Below are positions 54,717 to 64,000 of a DNA stretch of 64,000 nt, piece by piece. The stretch lies in the NCBI GenBank assembly GCA_018333635.1, contig JAGXTL010000032.1:1-64000 (forward strand). Direction: 5' to 3'. The translations under genes and the position numbers were made by a program. The notes under the pieces are model-generated. The model was not told where the DNA came from. It searched no databases and saw nothing but the letters and a program-made list of their open reading frames with translations. Position 1 is the stretch's first letter. Every line of letters starts with the position of its first letter. This DNA comes from Dethiobacter sp. (GTDB taxonomy: Bacteria > Bacillota > Dethiobacteria > Dethiobacterales > Dethiobacteraceae).

Positions 54717-56579
54717 GTCCTCCTGCACATCTTCATGCAAAGCAAAGTAGAGCGCCTCTGCCGCCGCATGATTCATGGCAGGAGCAGCCGTCAGTTCATC
54801 TATAGTTGCTCTGCGCATGGCGGTAATACTGCCGAAATGTTTAAGCAGGGCTTTTCTCCTTTTCTCGCCGATTCCGGGGATCGACAATAAGGTGGAACCC
54901 TTTATGCCGGGACGCAATTTCCGCTGGTAAGTTACCACAAAACGGTGCGCCTCATCACGCACTCTTTGTAACAGCTGCAAGGCGGGAGATTGCTTTGCCA
55001 GCCGCAGCGGCTTCCGCTCACCAGGCAAGAAAAGCAGTTCTTCTTCTTTGGCTAAAGCAACTAAGGGCAGTGCATCCAGGCCAAGCGATTTAAGCGCTGC
55101 CAGCGCTGCGCTAAGCTGACCTCGTCCGCCATCTATTAAGATTAAGTCCGGAACAGACAAGAACGGGTCTTTTATACCGGCTTCCCCCGTTTCTCCCGCA
55201 GCGGAAAGATGGGCAAACCGCCGCGATAGCATCTCTTGCAACGCTGCATAATCATCCGGTTTTTCAATATTCCTCAGTTGAAAGCGTCGGTAATTTGCCG
55301 GCAAAGAAACGCCATTTTCAAAGACAACCATCGCCCCTGCCATTCCCTGCCCATGCAAATGAGAGCAGTCATAACCCTCAATCCGCAACGGCGGAGCGTC
55401 AAGCCCCAAAGCTTGAGCCAAGTCAAGGAGCACAGCCTGAGGATCACGCGCTTTATTTCGCAGAATTTCCTGCTCTAAAAACAGGCGGGCATTATCGAGC
55501 GCCAGTCTAACCAACTCTTTTTTGGGACCGCGCTGCGGCACAGAGAGGGCAACCCGCCTGCCCTGCCTGTGCCGCAGCCATTCTGTCAGCAGCTTGCTAT
55601 CTGAAACATGGCAGGAAAGCATAATCTCCGGGGGGACTGCTCCCGCATGACTGTAATAGCGACGCAAAAATATTGCCATGATTTCCGCTTCTTCTTCGCC
55701 GGTAGGATTAGTCAGCAAATAATGTTCCCTCCCGGTCACCTTGCCGCCCCGCACCGCAAAAAGCTGAGCGCAAGCCATCTCCTCGCCTGCGGCCAGCGCA
55801 ATAATATCACGGTCGCCGCCTGTCGTAACCGCCACTTTCTGTTTGTTCGTAATGGCTTCCACCGCCCGACACTGGTCGCGGAGCAAAGCTGCTTTTTCAA
55901 ACTCCAGATTCTCCGCTGCCGCCGCCATCCTGGCTGCCAATTCATTTAGCAGTTTGTCCTGCTTCCCTTCGAGAAACAGCAAAATCTCAGTCACAAGCTT
56001 GTTATATTCTTCTGCCGGCACATCACCTGCGCAAGGAGCCAAACAGCGGCTGATATGTCGATTCAAGCACGCGCGCTGCGCCGTTTTTTTATTTATAGGC
56101 CCGCGGCAATGGCGCAACGGAAAGAGCTTGCGTAGCAAACGGATTGTTTCTTTAACGCCGCCGGAATTGGGATACGGCCCAAAATAGCGGGCACCGTCTT
56201 TTTCTACTCGTCTGGCCACATGGATGCGGGGAAAAGGTTCTTGGGTAGTGATCCTCAAGTATGGATAATGCTTATCATCTTTTAAGTCAATATTATAGCG
56301 TGGCCTGTACTCTTTTATTAAATTGCTTTCCAGAATTAATGCTTCCACTTCAGTATCTGTTACAGTATAATCCAAGTCACAAATTTTTTCCACCAAAACA
56401 CTTACTTTCGGCGCCAATTTCTGGCTCTGCTGAAAATAGGAGCGTACGCGTTGACGCAAATCGACAGCTTTGCCAACGTAAAGAATCCCGCCTTCTCCGT
56501 CTTTAAACAGATACACACCGGGACGGCGCGGCAACTGTGCCAGTTTAGCTTGGATAAGCGCATCCTGTTTCGCAGCCAT
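54708..56579 (-). CDS. uvrC: excinuclease ABC subunit C
   Basis: A 623-residue dual incision nuclease. N-terminal GIY-YIG domain: RRPGVYLFKDGEGGILYVGK AVDLRQRVRSYF; Cys-rich region RACLNRHISRCLAPCAG; UVR motif AAENLEFEKAALLRDQ; C-terminal RNase H-like nuclease RIEGYDCSHLHGQGMAGAMV ... LILIDGGRGQLSAA; and a helix-hairpin-helix end SIPGIGEKRRKALLKHFGSI. ATG at 56,579 has GGAGG upstream; a longer frame is not conserved. It lies 11 bases after uvrA. Confidence 0.98.
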   Translation of the reverse strand: MAAKQDALIQAKLAQLPRRPGVYLFKDGEGGILYVGKAVDLRQRVRSYFQQSQKLAPKVSVLVEKICDLDYTVTDTEVEALILESNLIKEYRPRYNIDLKDDKHYPYLRITTQEPFPRIHVARRVEKDGARYFGPYPNSGGVKETIRLLRKLFPLRHCRGPINKKTAQRACLNRHISRCLAPCAGDVPAEEYNKLVTEILLFLEGKQDKLLNELAARMAAAAENLEFEKAALLRDQCRAVEAITNKQKVAVTTGGDRDIIALAAGEEMACAQLFAVRGGKVTGREHYLLTNPTGEEEAEIMAIFLRRYYSHAGAVPPEIMLSCHVSDSKLLTEWLRHRQGRRVALSVPQRGPKKELVRLALDNARLFLEQEILRNKARDPQAVLLDLAQALGLDAPPLRIEGYDCSHLHGQGMAGAMVVFENGVSLPANYRRFQLRNIEKPDDYAALQEMLSRRFAHLSAAGETGEAGIKDPFLSVPDLILIDGGRGQLSAALAALKSLGLDALPLVALAKEEELLFLPGERKPLRLAKQSPALQLLQRVRDEAHRFVVTYQRKLRPGIKGSTLLSIPGIGEKRRKALLKHFGSITAMRRATIDELTAAPAMNHAAAEALYFALHEDVQEDSD

Positions 56580-56590
56580 AACTGCCTCCG

Positions 56591-59422
56591 TTAAGCTTTT
56601 GCTTTCTGTAAAACTTTTACCAGGAAGCGGCCTGTATGCGAGGCAGCGACCGCAGCCACCTCTTCCGGGGAACCGCAAGCGACCAGTTCTCCACCGGCAG
56701 CGCCCCCTTCAGGCCCAAGATCGATTAAATAATCTGCCCGCTTAATCACATCTAAGTTATGCTCAATTACTAATACACTGTCACCGTTATCCACCAGGCG
56801 ATCAAGGATGGTTAAAAGCTTGTTGATATCCTCACTATGCAACCCAGTGGTAGGTTCATCAAGAATATAGAGGGTTTTGCCGTTACTGCGCCGCGATAGT
56901 TCCGTGGCCAGTTTTACCCGCTGCGCCTCTCCGCCTGAAAGCGTGGGGGCCGGCTGACCAAGACGTATATAACCTAAACCGACATCGAAAAGCACCTGCA
57001 GTTTTCTTTTAATCCGCGGCAGGGCGGCAAAAAAATCGAGCGCCTCCGCCACATCCATTTCCAGCACTTCAGCCACATTTTTCCCTTTGTAACGCACTTC
57101 CAGTGTTTCACGGTTATAGCGCTTGCCACGGCAAACCTCACAAGGAACGTAAACATCCGGCAAAAAATGCATCTCAATCCGTAAAATCCCGTCACCCTTA
57201 CAAGCTTCACAACGTCCGCCCTTCACATTGAAACTGAAGCGGCCAGGCTTATAGCCCCGCGCGCGGCCTTCCGCCGTAACAGAAAAGAGCTCCCTGATCA
57301 AATCGAACAGGCCGGTATAGGTGGCCGGATTAGAGCGGGGGGTACGGCCAATCGGCGACTGATCCACTTCGATCACTTTATCAAGATATTCCAGACCGGA
57401 AATAGCATCGTGCTCCGCCGGTTTCTGGCGGCCGCGCTGCAGTTCCAGAGCCAGCCTGCGATAAATAATTTCATTTACCAACGTGCTTTTACCGGACCCG
57501 GAAACGCCGGTAACGCAAGTAAAGACACCAAGCGGCACTTTAACGTCTAACTCCTTCAAGTTATGGGCGCGTGCCCCAGTCACAATAAGCCATTTGCCGT
57601 TAAGGACCCGCCGTTTTTCGGGCACAGAAATCGATTTTTGCCCGGAAAGATATTGCCCGGTCACAGATTCAGGCACAGCTTTGATTTCAGCAACGGTGCC
57701 GGCCGCCACCACATACCCACCAGCAATGCCGGCGCCCGGCCCGATATCAAGAATATGGTCGGCACTGTCAATAGTTTCCTCATCATGCTCGACGACAATT
57801 ACCGTATTGCCCAGGTCCCGCAGGCGCAGCAAGGTTTCAATCAGGCGCTGATTATCACGCTGGTGCAAACCGATACTTGGCTCATCAAGAATATACAATA
57901 CCCCGGTCAAGCTTGAACCAATCTGCGTGGCCAGACGAATACGCTGCGCCTCTCCACCGGAAAGTGTCCCGGCTGCCCGGTCCAGCGTGAGATACTCAAG
58001 CCCCACGTTGCTGAGAAAACCTAGCCGTTCCTCTATCTCCCGCAAGACAAGCCGGGCAATCTGCCGCTCTTTTTCAGCAAGTTCCAGACTGCCTACAAAC
58101 TGCCTGGCCTCCTCGACCGTCAGCCTGGTTATTTCCGCTATATTCTTGCCGCCCACAGTCACCGCCAGGCTGGCAGGCTTTAAGCGGCTGCCGCCACATT
58201 CCGGACAGGGATGATGAGACATATAACTTTCCAATTCCTCACGCACCTGCTCCGATGTCGTCTCCCGATAACGCCTGTCCAGGTTAGGGACAACCCCTTC
58301 GAAACGCAGATTGTAGCGACGAACATGCCCGTAGCCATCTTTGTAGTTAAAGGGAATTTTTTCTGATACGCCGCTAAAGAGAATTTTCTTCTGTTCTGCC
58401 GGGAGCTTCTCAAAAGGAATATTCAGATCAATCTCAAAGCGGGCGGCTACTGCCTGCAGCAACTGCTGGTAATAGCCTTGGTTGCTGCCAGGCTTCCACG
58501 GCGCAATAGCTCCCTCAGCCAGTGTGCGCCGCTGGTCGGGAACCACCAGTTCGGGGTCAATTTCTGCTTTGCTGCCTAAGCCGCTGCACTTGCCGCAGGC
58601 ACCATAGGGACTGTTGAAAGAAAACATACGCGGCGCCATTTCTTCGAAAGAAAAACCGCATTGCGGACAAGCAAAAGTGGCGGAGAAAAGCAATTCCTCT
58701 CCGTCAATAATTTCGATCAGCACTAAACCGTTGCCGTATTTAAGTGCTGTCTCCAGTGAATCTGCCAAGCGCTTCTCCAAGCCTTCCTTAATTACCAGCC
58801 TATCTACCACAATCTCAATATCATGTTTTTTATTTTTGCTGAGCGTAATCTCTTCTTCCAACGGACGAATCTCTCCGTCCACACGAACACGGACGAAGCC
58901 GTCGGAGCGGGCATCTTGAAATAACTTGCTGTATTCACCTTTGCGCCCCCTTACCAGCGGCGCCAGCACATGGATTCTGGTATTTTCCGGCAAGAGCATG
59001 ATGCGATCCACCATCTGCTCCACCGTCTGCTGGGCAATCTGAATACGGCAGTGCGGGCAATGCGGCCGGCCGGCACGAGCATAAAGCAACCGCAAATAAT
59101 CGTAAATTTCCGTCACTGTGCCTACAGTGGAGCGCGGGTTGCGGGAAGTAGTCTTCTGATCAATGGAGATGGCTGGCGAAAGTCCTTCGATATAGTCGAC
59201 ATCAGGCTTGCTCATCTGCCCCAAAAACTGCCGCGCATATGCCGACAAGGACTCCACATAGCGGCGCTGGCCTTCGGCGTACACCGTGTCGAATGCCAGT
59301 GAAGATTTGCCCGATCCCGATAAGCCGGTAATTACAACCAACCTGTTGCGGGGAATTTCCACATCTATATTCTTTAGATTATGCTGGCGGGCACCGCGAA
59401 TCAATATCTTATCATGTTCCAT
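56591..59422 (-). CDS. uvrA: excinuclease ABC subunit A
   Basis: A 943-residue damage-recognition ATPase. Start [20 protein letters not shown], Walker [21 protein letters not shown] near 32, zinc modules CPHCRIQ and CPQCGFS ... [11 protein letters not shown] signature [27 protein letters not shown], second Walker [27 protein letters not shown] ... CEVCRGKR and second [12 protein letters not shown]. The ATG at 59,422 lies inside the end of uvrB (11-base overlap). Confidence 0.99.
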   Translation of the reverse strand: MEHDKILIRGARQHNLKNIDVEIPRNRLVVITGLSGSGKSSLAFDTVYAEGQRRYVESLSAYARQFLGQMSKPDVDYIEGLSPAISIDQKTTSRNPRSTVGTVTEIYDYLRLLYARAGRPHCPHCRIQIAQQTVEQMVDRIMLLPENTRIHVLAPLVRGRKGEYSKLFQDARSDGFVRVRVDGEIRPLEEEITLSKNKKHDIEIVVDRLVIKEGLEKRLADSLETALKYGNGLVLIEIIDGEELLFSATFACPQCGFSFEEMAPRMFSFNSPYGACGKCSGLGSKAEIDPELVVPDQRRTLAEGAIAPWKPGSNQGYYQQLLQAVAARFEIDLNIPFEKLPAEQKKILFSGVSEKIPFNYKDGYGHVRRYNLRFEGVVPNLDRRYRETTSEQVREELESYMSHHPCPECGGSRLKPASLAVTVGGKNIAEITRLTVEEARQFVGSLELAEKERQIARLVLREIEERLGFLSNVGLEYLTLDRAAGTLSGGEAQRIRLATQIGSSLTGVLYILDEPSIGLHQRDNQRLIETLLRLRDLGNTVIVVEHDEETIDSADHILDIGPGAGIAGGYVVAAGTVAEIKAVPESVTGQYLSGQKSISVPEKRRVLNGKWLIVTGARAHNLKELDVKVPLGVFTCVTGVSGSGKSTLVNEIIYRRLALELQRGRQKPAEHDAISGLEYLDKVIEVDQSPIGRTPRSNPATYTGLFDLIRELFSVTAEGRARGYKPGRFSFNVKGGRCEACKGDGILRIEMHFLPDVYVPCEVCRGKRYNRETLEVRYKGKNVAEVLEMDVAEALDFFAALPRIKRKLQVLFDVGLGYIRLGQPAPTLSGGEAQRVKLATELSRRSNGKTLYILDEPTTGLHSEDINKLLTILDRLVDNGDSVLVIEHNLDVIKRADYLIDLGPEGGAAGGELVACGSPEEVAAVAASHTGRFLVKVLQKAKA

Positions 59423-61415
59423 GGTTATACTCATCCTCTTTTCCGGCTTTTCGCAATTGGAATAACTGATCACGCAATCGGGCGGCACGCTCAAATTCGA
59501 GTTCCCGTGCCGCTTTTTTCATCTCTTTTTCCAGCGCGGCAATTGTTTCTTTTCTTTGCCGCGCTGTCATCTGCTCAACATCGTCTTTGCTTAAATATTT
59601 ACTCGTTTCTTCTGCCAATTTGGTTGCCTGGATAACGGCATGCACCGCTTTGCGAATAGTAGTTGGGGTAATGCCATGAGCCTGATTATACTCCAGTTGG
59701 ATGACGCGGCGGCGCTCTGTCTCGGCAATGGCGCTCTGCATCGAGTCGGTAATTTTATCTGCGTACATAATTGCCGTACCATGAACATGACGGGCGGCGC
59801 GGCCGATGGTTTGAATCAAAGAACGTTCCGCTCGCAGAAACCCTTCCTTATCAGCATCAAGGATGGCGACAAGGGACACTTCCGGCAGGTCCAGCCCTTC
59901 CCGCAGCAAGTTAATTCCCACCAGCACATCATACTTGCCTAGGCGCAAGTCGCGAATAATTTCACTCCGCTCCAGAGTGTTAATTTCAGAATGAAGATAG
60001 GCAACCTTGACACCTAACTCTTTGTAATACTCAGTTAAATCCTCAGACATCCGCTTTGTCAGCGTAGTCACCAACACTCGCTCATTGCGTTGGCTGCGCA
60101 GACGAATTTCACTGTACAAATCGTCAATCTGCCCTTTAACGGGGCGCACAAAAATCTCAGGATCAATCAGGCCGGTAGGCCTAATGATCTGTTCGACCAC
60201 CTGCTGCCGATGCTCCTGTTCGTAAGGGCCTGGAGTGGCGGAAACGTAGACGACCTGGTTTACCAACCGTTCGAACTCCGCAAACATCAGCGGGCGATTA
60301 TCCAAGGCTGAAGGCAGGCGGAACCCGTATTCCACCAGTGTTTCCTTCCTGGAACGATCACCGGCATACATCCCTCTCACCTGCGGCAGCGTTTGATGGG
60401 ACTCATCTATGAAAAGCAGAAAATCCTTGGGGAAATAGTCAATCAAAGTAAACGGGCGACTGCCGGCCGGGCGACCGTCTAAGTGCCTGGAATAATTCTC
60501 GATTCCGGCGCAAAAACCGATCTCATTCATCATTTCCAAATCATATCTAGTGCGCTGCTCCAGACGTTGTGCTTCCAGCAGTTTATTTTGACTGCGCAAC
60601 TCGCGCAAACGATCGGCTAATTCCAAGTCAATATCCCTCATAGCTTTTTCCAGTCTCTCCCGTGAAGTCACAAAATGCGAGGCGGGGAAAATTGCCACAT
60701 GCTCCCGCTCACCAAGAATTTCCCCCGTGAGCGTATCAATTTCCCTGATCCGCTCAATTTCATCTCCAAAAAATTCTATACGCACCGCTTTCTCAGTGGA
60801 AGATGCAGGATAAATTTCCAACACATCGCCGCGGACACGAAAACGACTGCGTTCTAAGCGGAAATCGTTACGTTCATATTGAATAGCAATCAATTTCCTG
60901 ATAATTTCATCCCGCTTTTTTTTCATCCCCACACGCAAAGAAACCACCTGCTCCCCGTATTCCTCCGGAGAACCGAGGCCATAAATGCAAGAAACACTCG
61001 CAACGATAATCACGTCACGCCGCTCAAACAGCGCACTCGTGGCAGAATGACGAAGTTTTTCGATCTCATCATTAATTGAAGAATCTTTCTCAATATACAT
61101 ATCTGTGTGGGGAATGTATGCTTCCGGCTGATAATAATCATAATAGCTGACAAAATATTCAACCGCGCTGTCAGGAAAAAACTCCCGGAACTCACTGCAC
61201 AACTGAGCAGCCAACGTCTTATTATGGACAATCACTAACGTTGGCCGCTGCAAGTGCGCAATTACATTTGCCATAGTAAACGTCTTACCTGAACCGGTCA
61301 CGCCAAGCAAAGTTTGATGCTTAAACCCTTTCGCCAACCCTGCCAGCAAACTCTCGATTGCCTTCGGCTGGTCACCCTGTGGCTTAAATTCACTCTTAAC
61401 AAGAAATTTTCCCAT
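59412..61415 (-). CDS. uvrB: excinuclease ABC subunit B
   Basis: A 667-residue helicase-like subunit. [40 protein letters not shown] (Walker A), the beta-hairpin region [71 protein letters not shown] and a C-terminal UVR motif [19 protein letters not shown]. It loads at lesions with UvrA and recruits UvrC. Order uvrB-uvrA-uvrC with overlaps or an 11-base gap implies one operon. Confidence 0.99.
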   Translation of the reverse strand: MGKFLVKSEFKPQGDQPKAIESLLAGLAKGFKHQTLLGVTGSGKTFTMANVIAHLQRPTLVIVHNKTLAAQLCSEFREFFPDSAVEYFVSYYDYYQPEAYIPHTDMYIEKDSSINDEIEKLRHSATSALFERRDVIIVASVSCIYGLGSPEEYGEQVVSLRVGMKKKRDEIIRKLIAIQYERNDFRLERSRFRVRGDVLEIYPASSTEKAVRIEFFGDEIERIREIDTLTGEILGEREHVAIFPASHFVTSRERLEKAMRDIDLELADRLRELRSQNKLLEAQRLEQRTRYDLEMMNEIGFCAGIENYSRHLDGRPAGSRPFTLIDYFPKDFLLFIDESHQTLPQVRGMYAGDRSRKETLVEYGFRLPSALDNRPLMFAEFERLVNQVVYVSATPGPYEQEHRQQVVEQIIRPTGLIDPEIFVRPVKGQIDDLYSEIRLRSQRNERVLVTTLTKRMSEDLTEYYKELGVKVAYLHSEINTLERSEIIRDLRLGKYDVLVGINLLREGLDLPEVSLVAILDADKEGFLRAERSLIQTIGRAARHVHGTAIMYADKITDSMQSAIAETERRRVIQLEYNQAHGITPTTIRKAVHAVIQATKLAEETSKYLSKDDVEQMTARQRKETIAALEKEMKKAARELEFERAARLRDQLFQLRKAGKEDEYNHGT

Positions 61416-61531
61416 GCCATAAGCTCCCCTGGTGCTTATTAAAACTTATTCTTAGTAGACTTAAATATTATATCATGTTCACTTTTTTTTTTACAGCACA
61501 ACAGAGGGTCGATTCTGGCAGCTCAAACAAA

Positions 61532-61548
61532 AAGATGCCTCGCATCTT
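61532..61548 (-). terminator. rho-independent terminator before uvrB
   Basis: On the minus strand AAGATGC-GAG-GCATCTT is followed by TTTGTTT. It ends transcription from the small coiled-coil gene upstream of uvrB. Confidence 0.7.
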
Positions 61549-61619
61549 ACTTTGAGACACCTTGTGGCTATGCTAAATCAGGACTTTTTTTGACGGTAGG
61601 CGCATTGCAAGCCTTTCCT

Positions 61620-61889
61620 TTACTGCAAGTCCGGAGGCTGCCCCAGTCGCCATGGGGGAAGCGGTTCGGCTTGCTTGAACTGCTCTCCCGCCGCGCCGTT
61701 TTGTGTGCTCTCATTAAAGCCTGCCAACTCATCCAGCCGGCGTTGAAATTCTATCTCTGCGATAATCAACTGCCTTGCCAGCTGCAGAGCTTCGTTTGCC
61801 TGGTGCAAAGCCTGCAACACTTGCCGGTTTGCAGCCGCCTGACGCAATGAGTGCTGCTTTAATAACACTTCCAACTCATTTCCGGCCAT
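61620..61889 (-). CDS. small coiled-coil protein, unrecognised
   Basis: An 89-residue protein from ATG 61,889 (GGGAGG upstream). It is a helical, Gln/Leu-rich coiled coil (LRQAAANRQVLQALHQANEA LQLARQLIIAEIEFQRRLDE). It might be a FliT-like or other small export chaperone, but no family motif is clear. It lies between the PDZ-protein remnant and uvrB. Confidence 0.6.
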   Translation of the reverse strand: MAGNELEVLLKQHSLRQAAANRQVLQALHQANEALQLARQLIIAEIEFQRRLDELAGFNESTQNGAAGEQFKQAEPLPPWRLGQPPDLQ

Positions 61890-61954
61890 CACGCACCTCC
61901 CTTGACTAGTCTGCCCAGAGGGCAAAAAGATAGTCAGACTTAACGCGTTCAAAC

Positions 61955-63084
61955 TCAGGTGCGCAGCTTACTTTTTTTGGCTATAGCATCAAACAAGCGC
62001 GGCTGCTTAACTTCCAGATAAACCGTTGTAAATTGATCAGGCGCCAGAATCATGCCGGTAGACCTAAAATCAGAAAATACCAGTTTGATGCTGTTATTTT
62101 GACCCTCAACTTCCAGATCGGCCATGGATCCGGCAAGCGCCATGATGTTCTGCATTGCGAGAGAGTCTGTTTGTTGCCCGAGATAATTAAAAACTCATGT
62201 CCAAATGGTGAAAGTAAAGCGGCTGGTATTGTAAACAACGGATAGTGAAAAGCCAGAAAAGCGGCGGCAATTAAGATGAGACTATAGCAGCCCAAATTTA
62301 GTGCTGAGCGCCTGCTCTTCTTCTGCGGCGATGTTGAGATAGCTAAGTCGCCATAGCCCAGACCTGCCACAATGGGTGTGAGCAGATAAAGCAATGTCTC
62401 ACCAGCTCCGGGCAGTGCAGAGCCGGCTAGCAGAGGCCACCACTCCGGCATGCGCACCCCGCTCACCGCTTCCGCGGCAGCCTGCGGCACAAGTAAGGCC
62501 ACTAAGCCTACCAACGGCAGCGGCCAAAACTTTTGCAGGGAATATCCGCCCACCACCCCTTTATCCGTCTTTAGATAAAGGGGGCTTGGAAACAAATGAC
62601 CGCTTACAGCAATCAGAAAACTCTCCGTCAAGTGCAAAATCCCGATCAAAGCCAAAAGTCCGGGGATATGAATAGCTGCAAGCCCAGAGAGTATTCCTAA
62701 CGTGACGGCAGGCCAAAACTGTTCGAGCAACTGAAGCAGAGCGGAGAATGCCCCCACCAAACCGCCTGCATAGGCGAAACAAAGGTAACGGGGGTGAACA
62801 AGTAAAAGCAGCACGGCGAGCGGCCAAACATAAATAATACCGATGTCGAGCAAAGAGATACCAAAAAGAACGAGCAAGAGACTGGCCAGAAAGCCTCCAG
62901 CCAGTCCAAGCAACGCAAAATAGAATGTCTGCCTAGCTACAGAATATTTAGCCCTGCCAAACAACTGCACTTCATTTCTCGCCACGCGGCCGTACTGGCT
63001 TGTTATCAGCAAAACCACAAGCCAAAACAGAGGGTTCAGCAGAAAACTCGCGAAGGCCCCAAGGAAAAGACGGACCAGCTCCAT
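61955..63084 (-). pseudogene. PDZ membrane-protein gene (MinJ/CtpA-neighbour type) with internal deletion and frameshift
   Basis: From 63,084 an open frame encodes about 10 hydrophobic segments ending LLSPFGHEFLIISGNKQTLS, as expected just before a PDZ domain in membrane proteins found next to ctpA genes. The frame then reads nonsense to 62,050. In another frame (to 61,955) an ending MQNIMALAGSMADLEVEGQN then SIKLVFSDFR looks like the last strands of a PDZ domain plus its tail. The front half of the PDZ domain is missing. I infer a deletion with a frameshift near 62,155. A true two-frame arrangement or a sequencing error cannot be excluded. Confidence 0.55.
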
Positions 63085-63105
63085 AGACTCCCTCCGCCCA
63101 CTCCT

Positions 63106-64000
63106 TTAGATTTTTTCCAGCAGAATTTCTTTTCCTTTATTAAGCTGCAAATCCGAATTTCCTAACAGAGCCTCAATCTCTTGCGCCAGCTTACTTCTTG
63201 TTGCAGCGTTCGCGATGCCGCTGACAGCCAAGCCATGCTTGCTTTGGAACGCGCGCACGGCACGTTCTGTCGCTTGGTCAAAGGTGCCTGTTTCCGCCAC
63301 ATCAAACTTTAACGCAACCAACATCTTCTGTAAAAAAGTGACAAATATATCTTTATCACCAGGTTTTAGATCGTTAGCAAGCTGATGATAAATTAACATA
63401 AATTCGGCGGGCAGCTCCACAACTACATCCGGTTCAAGACCCTTGCCATTAATATCCCTGCCGTTAGGCGTCTGATATTTAGCAACAGTGTAGCGCAGAC
63501 CCGCACTGTTTGACAGCTTTTCCATATGCTGTACCGTCGCTTTGCCGTATGTCTTCGTCCCTACCAGGGTACCAGTTCCCGTATCCTGAAAGGCACCGGC
63601 AATTATCTCTGCCGCGGAAGCGCTGGCACCGTTAACCAAGACCACAATGGGGTAAGGCTTTTGCACCCCAAAAGAACTGTATGTCCGCTGAATCACCCCA
63701 TGACGGTCTGCGACATGAGTAATCGGACCGGCAGGCAAAAGTTCCTGACCTATTTTAATCGCCTCGTTTAACAATCCGCCGGGATTATCCCTTAAATCTA
63801 AGATCAAGCCTTTCATCCCTTGACTTTCCAAATGGAGAAGCGCTTCACGAAAATCACTGCCGGTGTGCTCGTCAAAGGTGGTGATTTCAATATAACCGAT
63901 ATTTTCAGCCAACATTTCGGGAAATACACTGGGCAGAACAATATTCCCCCGGGTAATTTGAAAAGTAAGAGGTGCGGGGAGGCCGTCTCTTTCCACTGTC
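63106..64000 (-). CDS. S41-family C-terminal processing protease, N-terminus beyond window
   Basis: About 298 residues are visible; the reading frame continues past 64,000. Seen are the end of the PDZ region (LTFQITRGNIVLPSV), GYIEITTFDEHTGSDFREAL, LILDLRDNPGGLLNEAIKIG, catalytic Ser in VLVNGASASAAEIIAGAFQD, catalytic Lys in GTKTYGKATVQ, and a C-terminal peptidoglycan-binding domain (TFDQATERAVRAFQSKHGL). It is a secreted or membrane-anchored tail-specific protease of the CtpA/CtpB type. Confidence 0.93.
   Translation of the reverse strand, partial: TVERDGLPAPLTFQITRGNIVLPSVFPEMLAENIGYIEITTFDEHTGSDFREALLHLESQGMKGLILDLRDNPGGLLNEAIKIGQELLPAGPITHVADRHGVIQRTYSSFGVQKPYPIVVLVNGASASAAEIIAGAFQDTGTGTLVGTKTYGKATVQHMEKLSNSAGLRYTVAKYQTPNGRDINGKGLEPDVVVELPAEFMLIYHQLANDLKPGDKDIFVTFLQKMLVALKFDVAETGTFDQATERAVRAFQSKHGLAVSGIANAATRSKLAQEIEALLGNSDLQLNKGKEILLEKI

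Overview
The window looks like a chromosome segment of a Bacillota (Firmicutes), most likely a clostridium-like anaerobe. Supporting signs are strong GGAGG ribosome sites throughout, the glycolytic block gap-pgk-tpiA-gpmI-eno, the Gram-positive trio rapZ-yvcK-whiA, sigma-54, a membrane pyrophosphatase, a tungstate-binding protein and a smpB-ssrA pair. I do not name a genus.

Positions 1-13,840 are the early/replication half of a prophage, nearly all on the minus strand. Reading from right to left: a sigma-like regulator, small genes, DUF2800 nuclease, DUF2815 protein, an HNH-AP2 homing endonuclease, family A DNA polymerase, DUF4406, a VapE-type primase-helicase, VRR-NUC nuclease, a Rha/KilAC antirepressor, an SNF2 helicase, a DUF1492 regulator, a GreA-like protein and an HNH endonuclease. 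A RelB/YafQ toxin-antitoxin pair sits at the left edge. No integrase, terminase or structural gene is visible, so the rest of the phage is outside the window or lost.

Positions 13,850-29,252 form a plus-strand defence island placed where a lysogeny/integration module would be expected. It opens with two unrecognised proteins that share a short Q-x-G...QI motif, C-terminal in one and N-terminal in the other, resembling bacterial amyloid-signalling motifs. It continues with a tight eight-gene cluster: excisionase-type HTH, SNF2-like helicase, DUF4391, AlbA_2 (Schlafen-like) protein, type III Mod methyltransferase, type III Res, DUF2130 coiled-coil nuclease and a RloC/PrrC-like ATPase. The mod gene has an AT-rich central block that looks like an exchanged target-recognition domain. 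A minus-strand Abi_2 (HEPN) gene follows, flanked by two different tandem-repeat stretches that look like eroded IS21-family ends.

Positions 30,771-64,000 are ordinary core chromosome, almost all on the minus strand: ssrA, smpB, rnr, an HD protein, hppA, secG, a tungstate-binding protein with a ModE-like operator, eno-gpmI-tpiA-pgk-gap, rpoN, whiA-yvcK-rapZ, two PHP phosphoesterases around a Crp/Fnr regulator, an FMN hydroxyacid dehydrogenase, a Cof-type phosphatase, a small membrane protein, one plus-strand unknown gene, uvrC-uvrA-uvrB, a damaged PDZ membrane-protein gene and a C-terminal processing protease cut by the window end. The mobile region ends close to the 3' end of ssrA, a common integration target, but the exact boundary is not resolved.
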